A stretch of DNA of 64,000 nt from JAJDXO01 sp965221855 (GTDB lineage: Bacteria; Pseudomonadota; Alphaproteobacteria; Rhodospirillales; UBA2165), in the NCBI GenBank assembly GCA_965221855.1, contig CBDCSV010000006.1, positions 62,001-126,000 of the forward strand, read 5' to 3'. Under the pieces are notes generated by a model. It was not told where the DNA came from. It saw only the letters and a list, made by a program, of their open reading frames with translations, and searched no databases. The position numbers and the translations under genes were made by a program. Positions 19,330 through 27,289 of this stretch are shown here, piece by piece; positions within the stretch are counted from its first letter, which is position 1; each line of letters begins with the position of its first letter.

Positions 19330-19410
19330 CGGAAAATCGGGACAAACGGGCGCGGGACAGGTCCATCGGGATTTTTTCCGCGTCCGTTCGTCTTTTGCGA
19401 ATTAGGTACA

Positions 19411-19440
19411 TATAATAAAGGGTAAGGAACAAAACGTTCC
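19411..19440 (+). promoter_or_regulatory. Possible fabA promoter -10 box and downstream dyad
   Basis: TATAAT at 19411-19416 matches a sigma-70 -10 box exactly; an upstream TTCGTC at 19387 with an 18-base spacer is only a weak -35. Ten bases downstream lies a 5-bp dyad, GGAAC-AAAAC-GTTCC (19426-19440), positioned like an operator. The fabA start is 90 bases further on. This is a visual call only. Confidence 0.4.
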
Positions 19441-19530
19441 GATGCCGGCGTTCCGGGTGCGGGGCGGCGGCTTGTGCTACTTGAGGCAAGCGGCGCCTTC
19501 GGGGCCGGACGATTTGAGAAAGTGACGTAG

Positions 19531-20088
19531 ATGACCACGCAATCCGCCGCCGCATCGGCCAACGACCTTCCCTTCGGCGAGCGCAACAGCTTCGATTACG
19601 AGGACTTGCTGGCTTGCGGGCGGGGTGAGCTGTTCGGACCCGGGAACGCGCAGCTGCCGGCGCCCCCGATGCTGATGTTCGACCGGATCACCTCCATCAC
19701 CGCGGATGGCGGCCGATACGGCAAGGGCCAAATCGTCGCCGAACTCGATGTGAAGCCGGATCTCTGGTTTTTCGGCTGCCATTTCGAGGGCGACCCGGTC
19801 ATGCCGGGATGCCTGGGCCTCGACGCGCTGTGGCAAATGGTCGGGTTTTACGTCGCCTGGACCGGCGCGCCGGGACGCGGCCGGGCGCTCGGCGTCGGCG
19901 AGGTCAAGTTCACCGGCCAGGTGACGCCGGCGGCCAGGCTGGTCACCTATACGGTCGATATCCGCCGGGTGCTGGCCCGTCAGGTGGCCATCGGGTTCGC
20001 CGCCGGCACCATGGCCGTCGACGGCGAAATTGTTTACGAGGCGGACGGGCTGCGCGCCGGAACGTTCACCTCGATGGACGACATGTAA
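19531..20088 (+). CDS. fabA: 3-hydroxydecanoyl-ACP dehydratase/isomerase FabA
   Basis: FabA dehydrates 3-hydroxydecanoyl-ACP and isomerises the product to cis-3-decenoyl-ACP, opening unsaturated fatty acid synthesis. The 185-residue protein has the active-site His84 (FFGCHFEGDPVMPGC) and Asp98 (GLDALWQM) in the expected hot-dog context. It starts at ATG 19531 and is followed 12 bases later by fabB. The fabA-fabB-fabI order with irr nearby is a familiar alphaproteobacterial arrangement. Confidence 0.96.
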   Translation: MTTQSAAASANDLPFGERNSFDYEDLLACGRGELFGPGNAQLPAPPMLMFDRITSITADGGRYGKGQIVAELDVKPDLWFFGCHFEGDPVMPGCLGLDALWQMVGFYVAWTGAPGRGRALGVGEVKFTGQVTPAARLVTYTVDIRRVLARQVAIGFAAGTMAVDGEIVYEADGLRAGTFTSMDDM

Positions 20089-20100
20089 CGGAGGAATTCC

Positions 20101-21324
20101 GTGAGAAGAGCAGTCATCACAGGCATCGGTATCGTCTCCTCCATCGGGAGCAACAAGGAAGAAGTCCGGAAATCCCTGCGCGACGGCAAATCGGGCATCA
20201 GTTTCGCGCCCGAGTACAAGGAACTCGGCTTCCGGTCCCAGGTTCACGGCGCGCCCGATATCGACCTCGGCGAGGCCATCGACCGCAAGCTGAAACGCTT
20301 CATGGGCGACGGCGCGGCGTTCAACTACGTGGCGATGGCCGAGGCCGTCGCCGACGCCGGCCTCGAACAAGGCGATGTCTCCAATGAACGGACCGGCCTG
20401 ATCATGGGGTCCGGCGGCCCGTCGACCATGAACCTCATCCAGTCCGCCGATACGGCGCGGGAGAAGAGTCCGAAACGGGTCGGCCCCTATATGGTGCCCC
20501 GCGCCATGTCGTCGACCAACTCGGCGACGCTCGCCACCCCGTTCGGCATCAAAGGCGTGAATTACTCCATCAGTTCGGCCTGCTCGACCAGCGCCCACTG
20601 CATCGGCAACGCGGCCGAAATGATCCAGTGGGACAAGCAGGACATCGTGTTCGCCGGCGGCGGCGAGGAGCTCCACTGGTCCCTGTCGGTGCTGTTCGAC
20701 GCCATGCCGGCGCTGTCGTCCAAGTACAACGACACGCCGGAGAAGGCCTCGCGGGCATTCGATGTCAACCGGGACGGGTTCGTCATCGCCGGCGGCGGCG
20801 GTGTGGTGGTGGTCGAGGAGCTCGAGCACGCCAAGGCCCGCGGCGCCAAGATCTACGCCGAAATTGCCGGCTACGGCGCCACCTCGGACGGCCACGACAT
20901 GGTTCAGCCGTCCGGCGAGGGCGCGGTCCGGTGCATGCGGATGGCCATGTCCACCGTCGACCAGCCCATCGACTACATCAACACCCACGGCACCTCGACG
21001 CCGGTGGGCGACGTCAAGGAGCTGGGGGCGATCAGGGAGGTATTCGCCGACCGCAACCGGATTCCTTATTTCAACTCCACCAAATCCCTGACCGGCCATT
21101 CCCTGGGCGCCGCCGGGGTGCACGAAAGCATCTATTCGCTGTTGATGATGGACAGCGACTTCATATGCGCCTCGGCCAATATCGAGGAACTGGAGCCGGC
21201 GGCGGACGACATGCCGATCGTTTTGGAGCGCATGGACGACGCCCAGATCAATTGCGCGCTGTCGAATTCCTTCGGTTTCGGCGGCACCAACGCGTCGCTG
21301 GTCTTCAAGCGCCTGGAAGCGTAG
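20101..21324 (+). CDS. fabB: 3-oxoacyl-ACP synthase I FabB
   Basis: FabB elongates the cis-unsaturated intermediate made by FabA. The 407-residue condensing enzyme has Cys161 in SISSACSTSAHC, the first His in NTHGTSTPVGD and the second in SLTGHSLGAAG, giving the Cys-His-His triad. It starts with GTG at 20101 after CGGAGGAATTCC. Adjacent fabA and fabI place it in the same operon. Confidence 0.96.
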   Translation: MRRAVITGIGIVSSIGSNKEEVRKSLRDGKSGISFAPEYKELGFRSQVHGAPDIDLGEAIDRKLKRFMGDGAAFNYVAMAEAVADAGLEQGDVSNERTGLIMGSGGPSTMNLIQSADTAREKSPKRVGPYMVPRAMSSTNSATLATPFGIKGVNYSISSACSTSAHCIGNAAEMIQWDKQDIVFAGGGEELHWSLSVLFDAMPALSSKYNDTPEKASRAFDVNRDGFVIAGGGGVVVVEELEHAKARGAKIYAEIAGYGATSDGHDMVQPSGEGAVRCMRMAMSTVDQPIDYINTHGTSTPVGDVKELGAIREVFADRNRIPYFNSTKSLTGHSLGAAGVHESIYSLLMMDSDFICASANIEELEPAADDMPIVLERMDDAQINCALSNSFGFGGTNASLVFKRLEA

Positions 21325-21359
21325 AGGGCAATTTCAGCGGTTCCGGACCAGCGCTCTCC

Positions 21360-22184
21360 ATGACACAACCCGCCTCCCTGATGGCCGGCAAGAAAGGCCT
21401 CATCCTCGGCGTCGCCAATGAGCGCTCGATCGCCTGGGGCGTAGCCCGGGCGCTGCATGCCGAGGGCGCCGGGCTCGCGTTCACCTATCAGGGCGAGGCG
21501 TTCGGCAAGCGGGTCCGGCCCCTGGCCGAGAGCGTCGGCTCCCCCCTGGTGATGGATTGCGACGTCACCGATGCCGGCAGCCTGGACGCCCTGTTCTCGG
21601 CGCTGGCCGAGACCTGGGGCGGCATCGATTTTCTGGTGCACGCCGTCGCCTATTCGGACAAGGACGAGCTGAACGGCCGCTACGTCGATACCACGGCGGA
21701 GAACTTCGAGCGGACCATGCGGATCTCCTGCTATTCGTTCACCGAGCTGGCGCGCCGGGCCGCCGCCCTGATGCCCGACGGCGGCAGCCTGGTCACGCTG
21801 ACCTATCTCGGCGCCAACCGGGTCATTCCCAACTACAACGTCATGGGCGTCGCCAAGGCGGCGCTGGAGGCCAGCGTCAAATACCTGGCGGCGGATCTGG
21901 GTCCGGCCGGCATTCGCGTGAACGCCGTCTCCGCCGGTCCCATGCGTACCCTTGCGGGCAGCGCCATCGGCGCGGCGCGGAAAATTTACGGCATCAGCGA
22001 GGCCAATGCGCCGCTGCGCATCTCGGTTTCGCTGGAACAGGTCGGCAACGCCGCCCTCTATCTGCTGAGCGGCCTGTCGAGCGGCGTGACCGGCGAAATT
22101 CACTATGTGGACGGCGGCTATCATGCCATCGGGCTGTCGTTCAATTCGCCCGGCAATCCGCCTGACAATTCGCCGGGCGGGTGA
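21360..22184 (+). CDS. fabI: Enoyl-ACP reductase FabI
   Basis: FabI reduces trans-2-enoyl-ACP with NAD(P)H, closing each elongation cycle. From ATG 21360 (MTQPASLMAGKKGLIL) the protein has 274 residues. It shows GVANERSIAWG in place of the classic Rossmann glycine motif and the FabI-type Tyr-x6-Lys site in NYNVMGVAKAALE, with YVDGGYHAIG near the end. The frame is open much further upstream inside fabB, but only this start fits homologues. It lies 35 bases after fabB. Confidence 0.95.
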   Translation: MTQPASLMAGKKGLILGVANERSIAWGVARALHAEGAGLAFTYQGEAFGKRVRPLAESVGSPLVMDCDVTDAGSLDALFSALAETWGGIDFLVHAVAYSDKDELNGRYVDTTAENFERTMRISCYSFTELARRAAALMPDGGSLVTLTYLGANRVIPNYNVMGVAKAALEASVKYLAADLGPAGIRVNAVSAGPMRTLAGSAIGAARKIYGISEANAPLRISVSLEQVGNAALYLLSGLSSGVTGEIHYVDGGYHAIGLSFNSPGNPPDNSPGG

Positions 22185-22317
22185 TCGAGGCCGGCCGATC
22201 AGGCGCGTCCGATCATTCTTCGTTTACTGGAATTATCCAAGAAAGCGCCCTACCCCCTTGATTTATAGTCCATATTGTTCATATTGGCCGATGACGATAT
22301 GGTCAGAAGGCTGATCG

Positions 22318-22740
22318 ATGGAAAATTCCCGTCCGTTCACCGATGCTCTCCACCGCTTGCGGTCGGCCGGTCTGCGCCCGACCCGTCAGCGCTTGGCCCT
22401 CGCCAAGCTGCTGTTCGACGGCGAGGATCGTCATGTGACGGCGGAGAGCCTTCATGGCGAGGCGCTGAAGGCCCGGGTGCGGGTGTCCTTGGCGACGGTC
22501 TACAATGCGCTGCACCGGTTCACCGATGCCGGCCTGATGCGCGAGATCGTGGTCGATGCCGGACGGTCGTATTTCGATACCAACATCTCGGATCACCACC
22601 ACTTCTACTTCGAGGACACCAAGCGCCTCGAGGATATCGCCAAAGAGGAAATCCGGGTGGCGCAACTGCCGTCGCCGCCGGCGGGCGCCGAGGTATCCCG
22701 CGTGGACGTGATTGTCCGGCTTCAGGAAACGAAACAATAA
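22318..22740 (+). CDS. irr: Fur-family iron response regulator Irr
   Basis: Irr is the alphaproteobacterial haem-responsive regulator of iron and haem genes. The 140-residue protein has the Fur winged helix (LRPTRQRLALAKLLF; VSLATVYNALHRFTDAGLM) and the SDHHHFYFED motif with the three histidines used for haem. It lacks the CxxC zinc pairs of true Fur and has no N-terminal GCPW haem motif, so it is the Irr type without that motif. It follows fabI by 133 bases, within which a promoter is likely (AT-rich 22240-22300). Confidence 0.88.
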   Translation: MENSRPFTDALHRLRSAGLRPTRQRLALAKLLFDGEDRHVTAESLHGEALKARVRVSLATVYNALHRFTDAGLMREIVVDAGRSYFDTNISDHHHFYFEDTKRLEDIAKEEIRVAQLPSPPAGAEVSRVDVIVRLQETKQ

Positions 22741-22800
22741 TTATTTCAGCCGGTTCCTGACTTCCTTGGAATCATTTAGGAATTACTTGAAACGCTCTAG
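22741..22800. repeat. Short IS-end-like sequence between irr and the SH3 gene
   Basis: Read on the minus strand, the stop codon of the SH3 gene runs into TAGAGCGTTTCA (22799-22788), identical over 12 bases to the right end of the IS630 copies including the target TA. The remainder of the gap (CATTTAGGAATT) only loosely recalls the other IS end. It may be a worn end or a small non-autonomous relative. Confidence 0.45.
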
Positions 22801-23369
22801 TTGACCGGTTCGCCGGGATAGGCGCCCCAAAAATCGGCGCGCCGCAGCCAGCCTTCGAAGCGGCCGACCTTGACCCGGCACCAGCCGATGCTTTGCGGGC
22901 ATTCCAGGAGTTGGCCGATCACCCCGGCCTCGGCGCGGGCGACGGCGACGGATTGACTTTCGGCTTCGGCGCGCACGGTACGGGTCCGGCCGGTGATCTG
23001 CAGCGAGCGGTGGCTGGAAAGCATGGATTGGTGGATCCAGCCCTGGGTTCCCCGGCCATCCCTGACCTTTCGCCACGTGCCGAACTCGGCAATAACCTCT
23101 ACGGGCAACCGCCGGCGCTTGTAGACCCAGTCGACGGGATAGCGGACGCCCGGACCAATCCGCATATTCACTTCGGAGGCCCGCAGGCTGACGAAACGCG
23201 GGAGCGGCAAGCCGCTTCCCCGGCCCGCCGGGTGCGGAACGCCGGGTGCGGCGCCAGGGGAGGCATTGGTCGAGGCCTTGAGGGGAGTGCCGGCGCCTTG
23301 CGCAATGGTACTCTGCGGAACAACCACAAAAGCCGCCAAGCCGGCGACCAGCAGGAACCTGATAATCAT
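22797..23369 (-). CDS. Secreted SH3-domain protein
   Basis: From ATG 23369 (MIIRFLLVAGLAAFVVV) the 190-residue protein has a cleavable signal peptide of about 24 residues, then a low-complexity Pro/Gly/Ala stretch and two bacterial SH3-like repeats (VNMRIGPGVRYPVDWVYKR; WCRVKVGRFEGWLRR). Proteins of this plan act in the periplasm, often binding peptidoglycan or partner enzymes; the precise role is unknown. Its TAG stop coincides with the IS-end-like TAGAGCGTTTCA sequence. Confidence 0.82.
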   Translation of the reverse strand: MIIRFLLVAGLAAFVVVPQSTIAQGAGTPLKASTNASPGAAPGVPHPAGRGSGLPLPRFVSLRASEVNMRIGPGVRYPVDWVYKRRRLPVEVIAEFGTWRKVRDGRGTQGWIHQSMLSSHRSLQITGRTRTVRAEAESQSVAVARAEAGVIGQLLECPQSIGWCRVKVGRFEGWLRRADFWGAYPGEPVN

Positions 23370-23536
23370 CGTTGGCTTTAATCCCGATGCGAACAAACCC
23401 GATAGGCCAATCGCATAGCAAAATAGGATTGCCGGAAGCTTAACGGCCAAATGATTCCATAGAGCGATGCCCGCGGGTTCCCGCGCTGGACACGGCGGCA
23501 CGATGCTGGTAGTTCCAAAACAAAGGGGAGGCCTGC

Positions 23537-24523
23537 TTGAACCAGCCAAAACCGTCGCTCGTCGTCACCCGGAAACTGCCCGATGCGGTGGAAACCCGGA
23601 TGATGGAGCTGTTCGAAACCAAGCTCAATCTCGACGACCACCCGTTCTCCAAGGCGGAACTCCTCGGGGCCGTGAAATCGGTGGACGTTTTGGTGCCGAC
23701 GGTAACCGATTCCATCGACGAGGAGGTAATTTCTGCGGCCGGCGATCAACTCAAGCTCATCGCCAATTTCGGCAACGGCGTAGATCACATCGATCTGGCG
23801 GCGGCCAACAGGAAGGGCATCGTCGTTACCAACACACCGGACGTTCTGACCGAGGACACCGCGGATTTGACCATGGCGCTCATTCTCATGACCCCGCGGC
23901 GGCTGGGCGAGGGGGAGCGCATCCTGCGTGCCGGCGAATGGACCGGGTGGACGCCGACCTATCTCATGGGCCGCCGGATCAACGGCAAGCGTCTGGGAAT
24001 TGTCGGAATGGGGCGGATCGGTTCGGCGGTGGCGCAGCGGGCGCGCGGGTTCGGTCTCAGCGTGCACTACCACAACCGCAACCGGCTTCACGAGGATGCG
24101 GAGGCCGAACTCGAGGCGACCTATTGGGAAAGCCTCGATCAAATGCTCGCTCACATGGACATCGTCTCCGTCAACTGTCCTCACACGCCGGCCACGTTTC
24201 ATCTGTTGAGCGCCCGCCGGCTGCGGCTCATGCAGCCCCACGCGATCATCGTCAACACGTCGCGGGGCAGCGTCATCGACGAGGATGCGCTGGCGCAGCT
24301 GCTTGAAGAGGGGGGTATCGCGGGTGCCGGACTGGATGTTTTCGAGCACGAACCGGCGGTCCACCCCAAGCTCCCGGCGATGGAAAACGTGGTGCTGCTG
24401 CCTCACGTGGGTTCGGCAACCTTCGAGGGGCGCATCGCCATGGGCGAGAAGGTGATCGTCAACATCAAGAGCTTCATCGACGGTCACGCGCCGCCGGATA
24501 GAATTCTCGAAACCCTGCTGTAG
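23537..24523 (+). CDS. D-isomer-specific 2-hydroxyacid dehydrogenase (glyoxylate/hydroxypyruvate reductase type)
   Basis: The 328-residue protein has the substrate-binding half-domains around a NAD(P) Rossmann motif GIVGMGRIGSAVAQ (about 152-165), followed by the catalytic Arg (NTSRGSVIDEDAL), Glu (DVFEHEP) and His (LPHVGSAT). NFGNGVDHIDL is typical of glyoxylate/hydroxypyruvate reductases of the GyaR group. The start is TTG at 23537, behind a strong AGGGGAGG. The substrate cannot be fixed from sequence alone. Confidence 0.88.
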   Translation: MNQPKPSLVVTRKLPDAVETRMMELFETKLNLDDHPFSKAELLGAVKSVDVLVPTVTDSIDEEVISAAGDQLKLIANFGNGVDHIDLAAANRKGIVVTNTPDVLTEDTADLTMALILMTPRRLGEGERILRAGEWTGWTPTYLMGRRINGKRLGIVGMGRIGSAVAQRARGFGLSVHYHNRNRLHEDAEAELEATYWESLDQMLAHMDIVSVNCPHTPATFHLLSARRLRLMQPHAIIVNTSRGSVIDEDALAQLLEEGGIAGAGLDVFEHEPAVHPKLPAMENVVLLPHVGSATFEGRIAMGEKVIVNIKSFIDGHAPPDRILETLL

Positions 24524-24529
24524 AGCCGT

Positions 24530-25342
24530 CTACGCCGCGGCCACGGGCTTCCCGTGATGTGACAGGTCCGTATAGGTCGGCTCGGCGCCGCAGAGCGCGC
24601 ATCCCGGGTCCCGCTTCACGCGGACCTTGCGGAAGGTTGCCGACAGCCCATCGACGATCAGCAGCGACCCGCTCATCGACTCCCCCGCACCGGTGATCTC
24701 TTTCAGGACCTCCGTCGCCTGCAGGCTCCCGAGCGCGCCGCACAGCGCGCCGAGCACCCCGGCCTCCGCGCAGGCGGGCACCATGCCGGGCGGCGGCGCT
24801 TCGGGGAACACGCACCGGTAACAAGGATGGTCTTCGCCCTCCTGGTGGGCCTTGAAGGTCGAAAGCTGTCCGTCGAAACGCAGGATAGCCGCCGAGACCA
24901 GCGTTTTCCCGAGCAAAAAACACGCGTCGTTGACGAGAAAACGGGTTTCGAAATTGTCGCTGCCGTCGGCGACCACGTCATAGCCGGAGATCAGAGCCTC
25001 GGCATTTTCCGGGGTCAGCCGCTCATTGCGGGTTATCACCTCGATATCGGGGTTGAGGGCCGCGACCGTCCGGGCCGCGCTCTCGACCTTGGGCATGCCG
25101 ATCCGGGACGTGGCGTGGATCACCTGACGCTGAAGGTTGGTCAGATCCACCGCGTCGTCATCGATGATCCCGATGGTGCCGACGCCGGCGGCCGCCAGAT
25201 ACTGGATCACCGGCGCTCCCAGACCGCCGGCGCCGACAACCAGCACCCGCGCGCCGAGAATCTTCGACTGACCGGCACCGCCGATTTCCGGCAACAGGAT
25301 GTGCCGGGCGTACCGTTCAACCTGTTGGTCGTTCATTGCCAT
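24530..25342 (-). CDS. moeB: ThiF/MoeB/HesA family adenylyltransferase
   Basis: Such enzymes adenylate the C-terminal Gly-Gly of a ubiquitin-like sulfur carrier (MoaD or ThiS). The 270-residue protein shows the nucleotide motif VVGAGGLGAPVIQYLAAAG, the Arg/Asp residues DLTNLQRQVIH and GSDNFETRFLVND, and two zinc CxxC pairs (CYRC; CALC). No rhodanese domain is attached. MoeB and ThiF cannot be told apart with certainty. It lies 9 bases after cysK, so it may serve sulfur transfer linked to cysteine synthesis. Confidence 0.88.
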   Translation of the reverse strand: MAMNDQQVERYARHILLPEIGGAGQSKILGARVLVVGAGGLGAPVIQYLAAAGVGTIGIIDDDAVDLTNLQRQVIHATSRIGMPKVESAARTVAALNPDIEVITRNERLTPENAEALISGYDVVADGSDNFETRFLVNDACFLLGKTLVSAAILRFDGQLSTFKAHQEGEDHPCYRCVFPEAPPPGMVPACAEAGVLGALCGALGSLQATEVLKEITGAGESMSGSLLIVDGLSATFRKVRVKRDPGCALCGAEPTYTDLSHHGKPVAAA

Positions 25343-25351
25343 GGGCCGGGC

Positions 25352-26332
25352 CTACTCGATACCGAGCCCGTCGAACAGCGCCGTGGACAAATAGCGCTCG
25401 GCGAAGGACGGCAGAACCACGACGATCATTTTGCCCCGCATCTCGGCGCGCTCTCCGATTTCCAGCGCCGCCGCCACCGCGGCACCCGACGAAATGCCGA
25501 CCGGGAGGCCTTCGAGGCGGGCCAGTTTGCGGGCCACGGCGAACGCGGTTTCATTGCCGATCTGAACGATTTCGTCGATCTGGTCGGTGGCCAGGTTGTC
25601 GGGAATGAAACCGGCGCCGATGCCCTGGATTTTGTGCGGCCCCGGCATGCCGCCCGACAGCACGGGGCTGTCCTCGGGCTCGACGGCGACCATTCTGAGT
25701 TCCGGCTTTCTGGGCTTGATGACCTCCGCGACGCCCGTAAGCGTGCCGCCGGTTCCGACCCCGCTGACCACGACATCGACATTGCCGCCGCTGTCGGTCC
25801 AGATCTCCTCCGCTGTCGTGCGGCGGTGGATTTCCGGGTTGACCGGGTTGGAAAACTGCTGCGGCGTGAAGGATTCGGGATGTTCGGCGCGCAATTCCTC
25901 GGCCCGCGCAATGGCGCCGGGCATGCCGCGGTTCGCCGGCGTCAACTCGATCTCGGCTCCCAGCAGGGCCAGCATTTTGCGCCGTTCCACGGACATGCTT
26001 TCGGGCATGGTGAGAATCAGGCGGTAGCCCTTCGCGGCGCAGACAAAGGCCAGCGCGATGCCCGTATTGCCCGAGGTGGGCTCGATGATCACCGTGTCCT
26101 GCGCGATTTGGCCGTCCCGTTCGCCGGCCTCGATCATGGCAAGGCCGATCCGGTCCTTTACCGACGACAACGGATTGAAGAATTCACATTTGCCGACCAG
26201 ATCGGCCCGGCAACCGGCATCGGCGGCAATCCGGCCCAACCGGATGAGCGGCGTCGCGCCGACCGTATCCACGACGTTGTCGTAAATGCGGCCCCGGAAT
26301 TCGCCGGCACTCTCGTTGGCCTCGCCGTTCAT
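25352..26332 (-). CDS. cysK: Cysteine synthase (O-acetylserine sulfhydrylase)
   Basis: CysK makes cysteine from O-acetylserine and sulfide using PLP. From ATG 26332 (MNGEANES, behind GGTGGGA) the protein has 326 residues: the PLP lysine is Lys59 in NPLSSVKDRIG, the substrate loop TSGNTGIAL follows, and the phosphate loop is GVGTGGTLTG. An alternative ATG at 26359 would add nine residues. It sits between an Rrf2 regulator and moeB on the minus strand, suggesting a small regulated sulfur operon. Confidence 0.94.
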   Translation of the reverse strand: MNGEANESAGEFRGRIYDNVVDTVGATPLIRLGRIAADAGCRADLVGKCEFFNPLSSVKDRIGLAMIEAGERDGQIAQDTVIIEPTSGNTGIALAFVCAAKGYRLILTMPESMSVERRKMLALLGAEIELTPANRGMPGAIARAEELRAEHPESFTPQQFSNPVNPEIHRRTTAEEIWTDSGGNVDVVVSGVGTGGTLTGVAEVIKPRKPELRMVAVEPEDSPVLSGGMPGPHKIQGIGAGFIPDNLATDQIDEIVQIGNETAFAVARKLARLEGLPVGISSGAAVAAALEIGERAEMRGKMIVVVLPSFAERYLSTALFDGLGIE

Positions 26333-26367
26333 GTTCCCACCCTGCTCGATGCTCGTCATTCGCCGCT

Positions 26368-26823
26368 TCAGATCGCGAAATCGATATTGCGCCGGCCTTC
26401 GCTTTCGATGCCGGCGCGGTTGGCCCGCTGGCACAGATCCTCGATGGAGATTTCATCCAGACGGTCCATGAAGTCTTCCTGCAAATCCGCCCACATGGGC
26501 CGGATCACCCGGTCGCCGAGTGCGGAGCCCGTTTCCGAGGACAATGGATCCTCCGACGATTCCATTTTCCGCACCACCCGGACGATCTCGCCGACAGTGA
26601 TGCGGCGGCGTTCCCGGGCAAGATTGTAGCCGCCGCGGGGGCCGCGAATACCGGTCAGGATATCGGCCCGCACCAGATGCTGCAGGGCCTGCTCGAGATA
26701 ACGGCGTGGAATTCCCTGACGTTCCGTGATGTCCCGGCTCTGCACCGGCTGACCGGCGGCGTGGAAGGCGATGTCCGCGACCGCCTCGATGGCGAACAGT
26801 ATCTTTTTCGAAAGTCTAAGCAT
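26368..26823 (-). CDS. Rrf2-family regulator lacking Fe-S cysteines
   Basis: The 151-residue protein from ATG 26823 (MLRLSKKILFAIEAV) has the Rrf2 winged helix, including DITERQGIPRRYLEQALQHL and GIRGPRGGYNLAR. The position where IscR, NsrR and RirA carry three cysteines reads KMESSEDPLSSETGSAL instead; the only Cys is near the C-terminus (EDLCQRA). It therefore probably does not bind an Fe-S cluster. Placed directly before cysK, it resembles the cysteine regulator CymR in logic, which also lacks the cluster. That role is inferred. Confidence 0.87.
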   Translation of the reverse strand: MLRLSKKILFAIEAVADIAFHAAGQPVQSRDITERQGIPRRYLEQALQHLVRADILTGIRGPRGGYNLARERRRITVGEIVRVVRKMESSEDPLSSETGSALGDRVIRPMWADLQEDFMDRLDEISIEDLCQRANRAGIESEGRRNIDFAI

Positions 26824-26827
26824 GGCT

Positions 26828-27289
26828 CTAGTCGCCCGATGTCCCGGTGGAGCCGAAGCCGCCGGCGCCGCGGGCGGTCCCGGGGAGTTCGCCGGCGCTC
26901 TCCCAGGCAATTTGCGTTACCGGCGCGACCACCATCTGGGCGATGCGCATGCCCCGCTCCACGGCAAAGGGTTCCCGGCCGAGGTTGATCAATATGACGC
27001 CGACCTCGCCCCTGTAATCGGCATCGATGGTGCCGGGGGAATTGAGGACCGAGAGGCCGTTTTCGACCGCGAGGCCGGATCGCGGGCGGACCTGGGCTTC
27101 ATATCCGGCGGGGAGCGCGATGGACAGGCCGGTCGGGATGACGGTCCGCTCGCCGGGCGCCAGCGTCACCGGCGCGTCGACCGCCGCCAGCAGGTCCACC
27201 CCGGCCGACAAGGCGGTCGCCGCTTCGGGCAGCGGCAAATCCGCGCCATGGGGAAGCTGCTTGACGGCGACCGGAATGGGCTGGGTCAT
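26828..27289 (-). CDS. dut: dUTP diphosphatase
   Basis: Dut hydrolyses dUTP to dUMP and pyrophosphate, keeping uracil out of DNA. The 153-residue length and five trimeric-dUTPase motifs are clear: AGVDLLAA, RSGLAVENG (uridine loop), GTIDADYRGEV with the catalytic Asp, RGMRIAQMVV, and the Gly-rich C-terminal motif GAGGFGSTG. It overlaps coaBC by four bases (ATGA) and ends just before the Rrf2 gene. Confidence 0.96.
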   Translation of the reverse strand: MTQPIPVAVKQLPHGADLPLPEAATALSAGVDLLAAVDAPVTLAPGERTVIPTGLSIALPAGYEAQVRPRSGLAVENGLSVLNSPGTIDADYRGEVGVILINLGREPFAVERGMRIAQMVVAPVTQIAWESAGELPGTARGAGGFGSTGTSGD

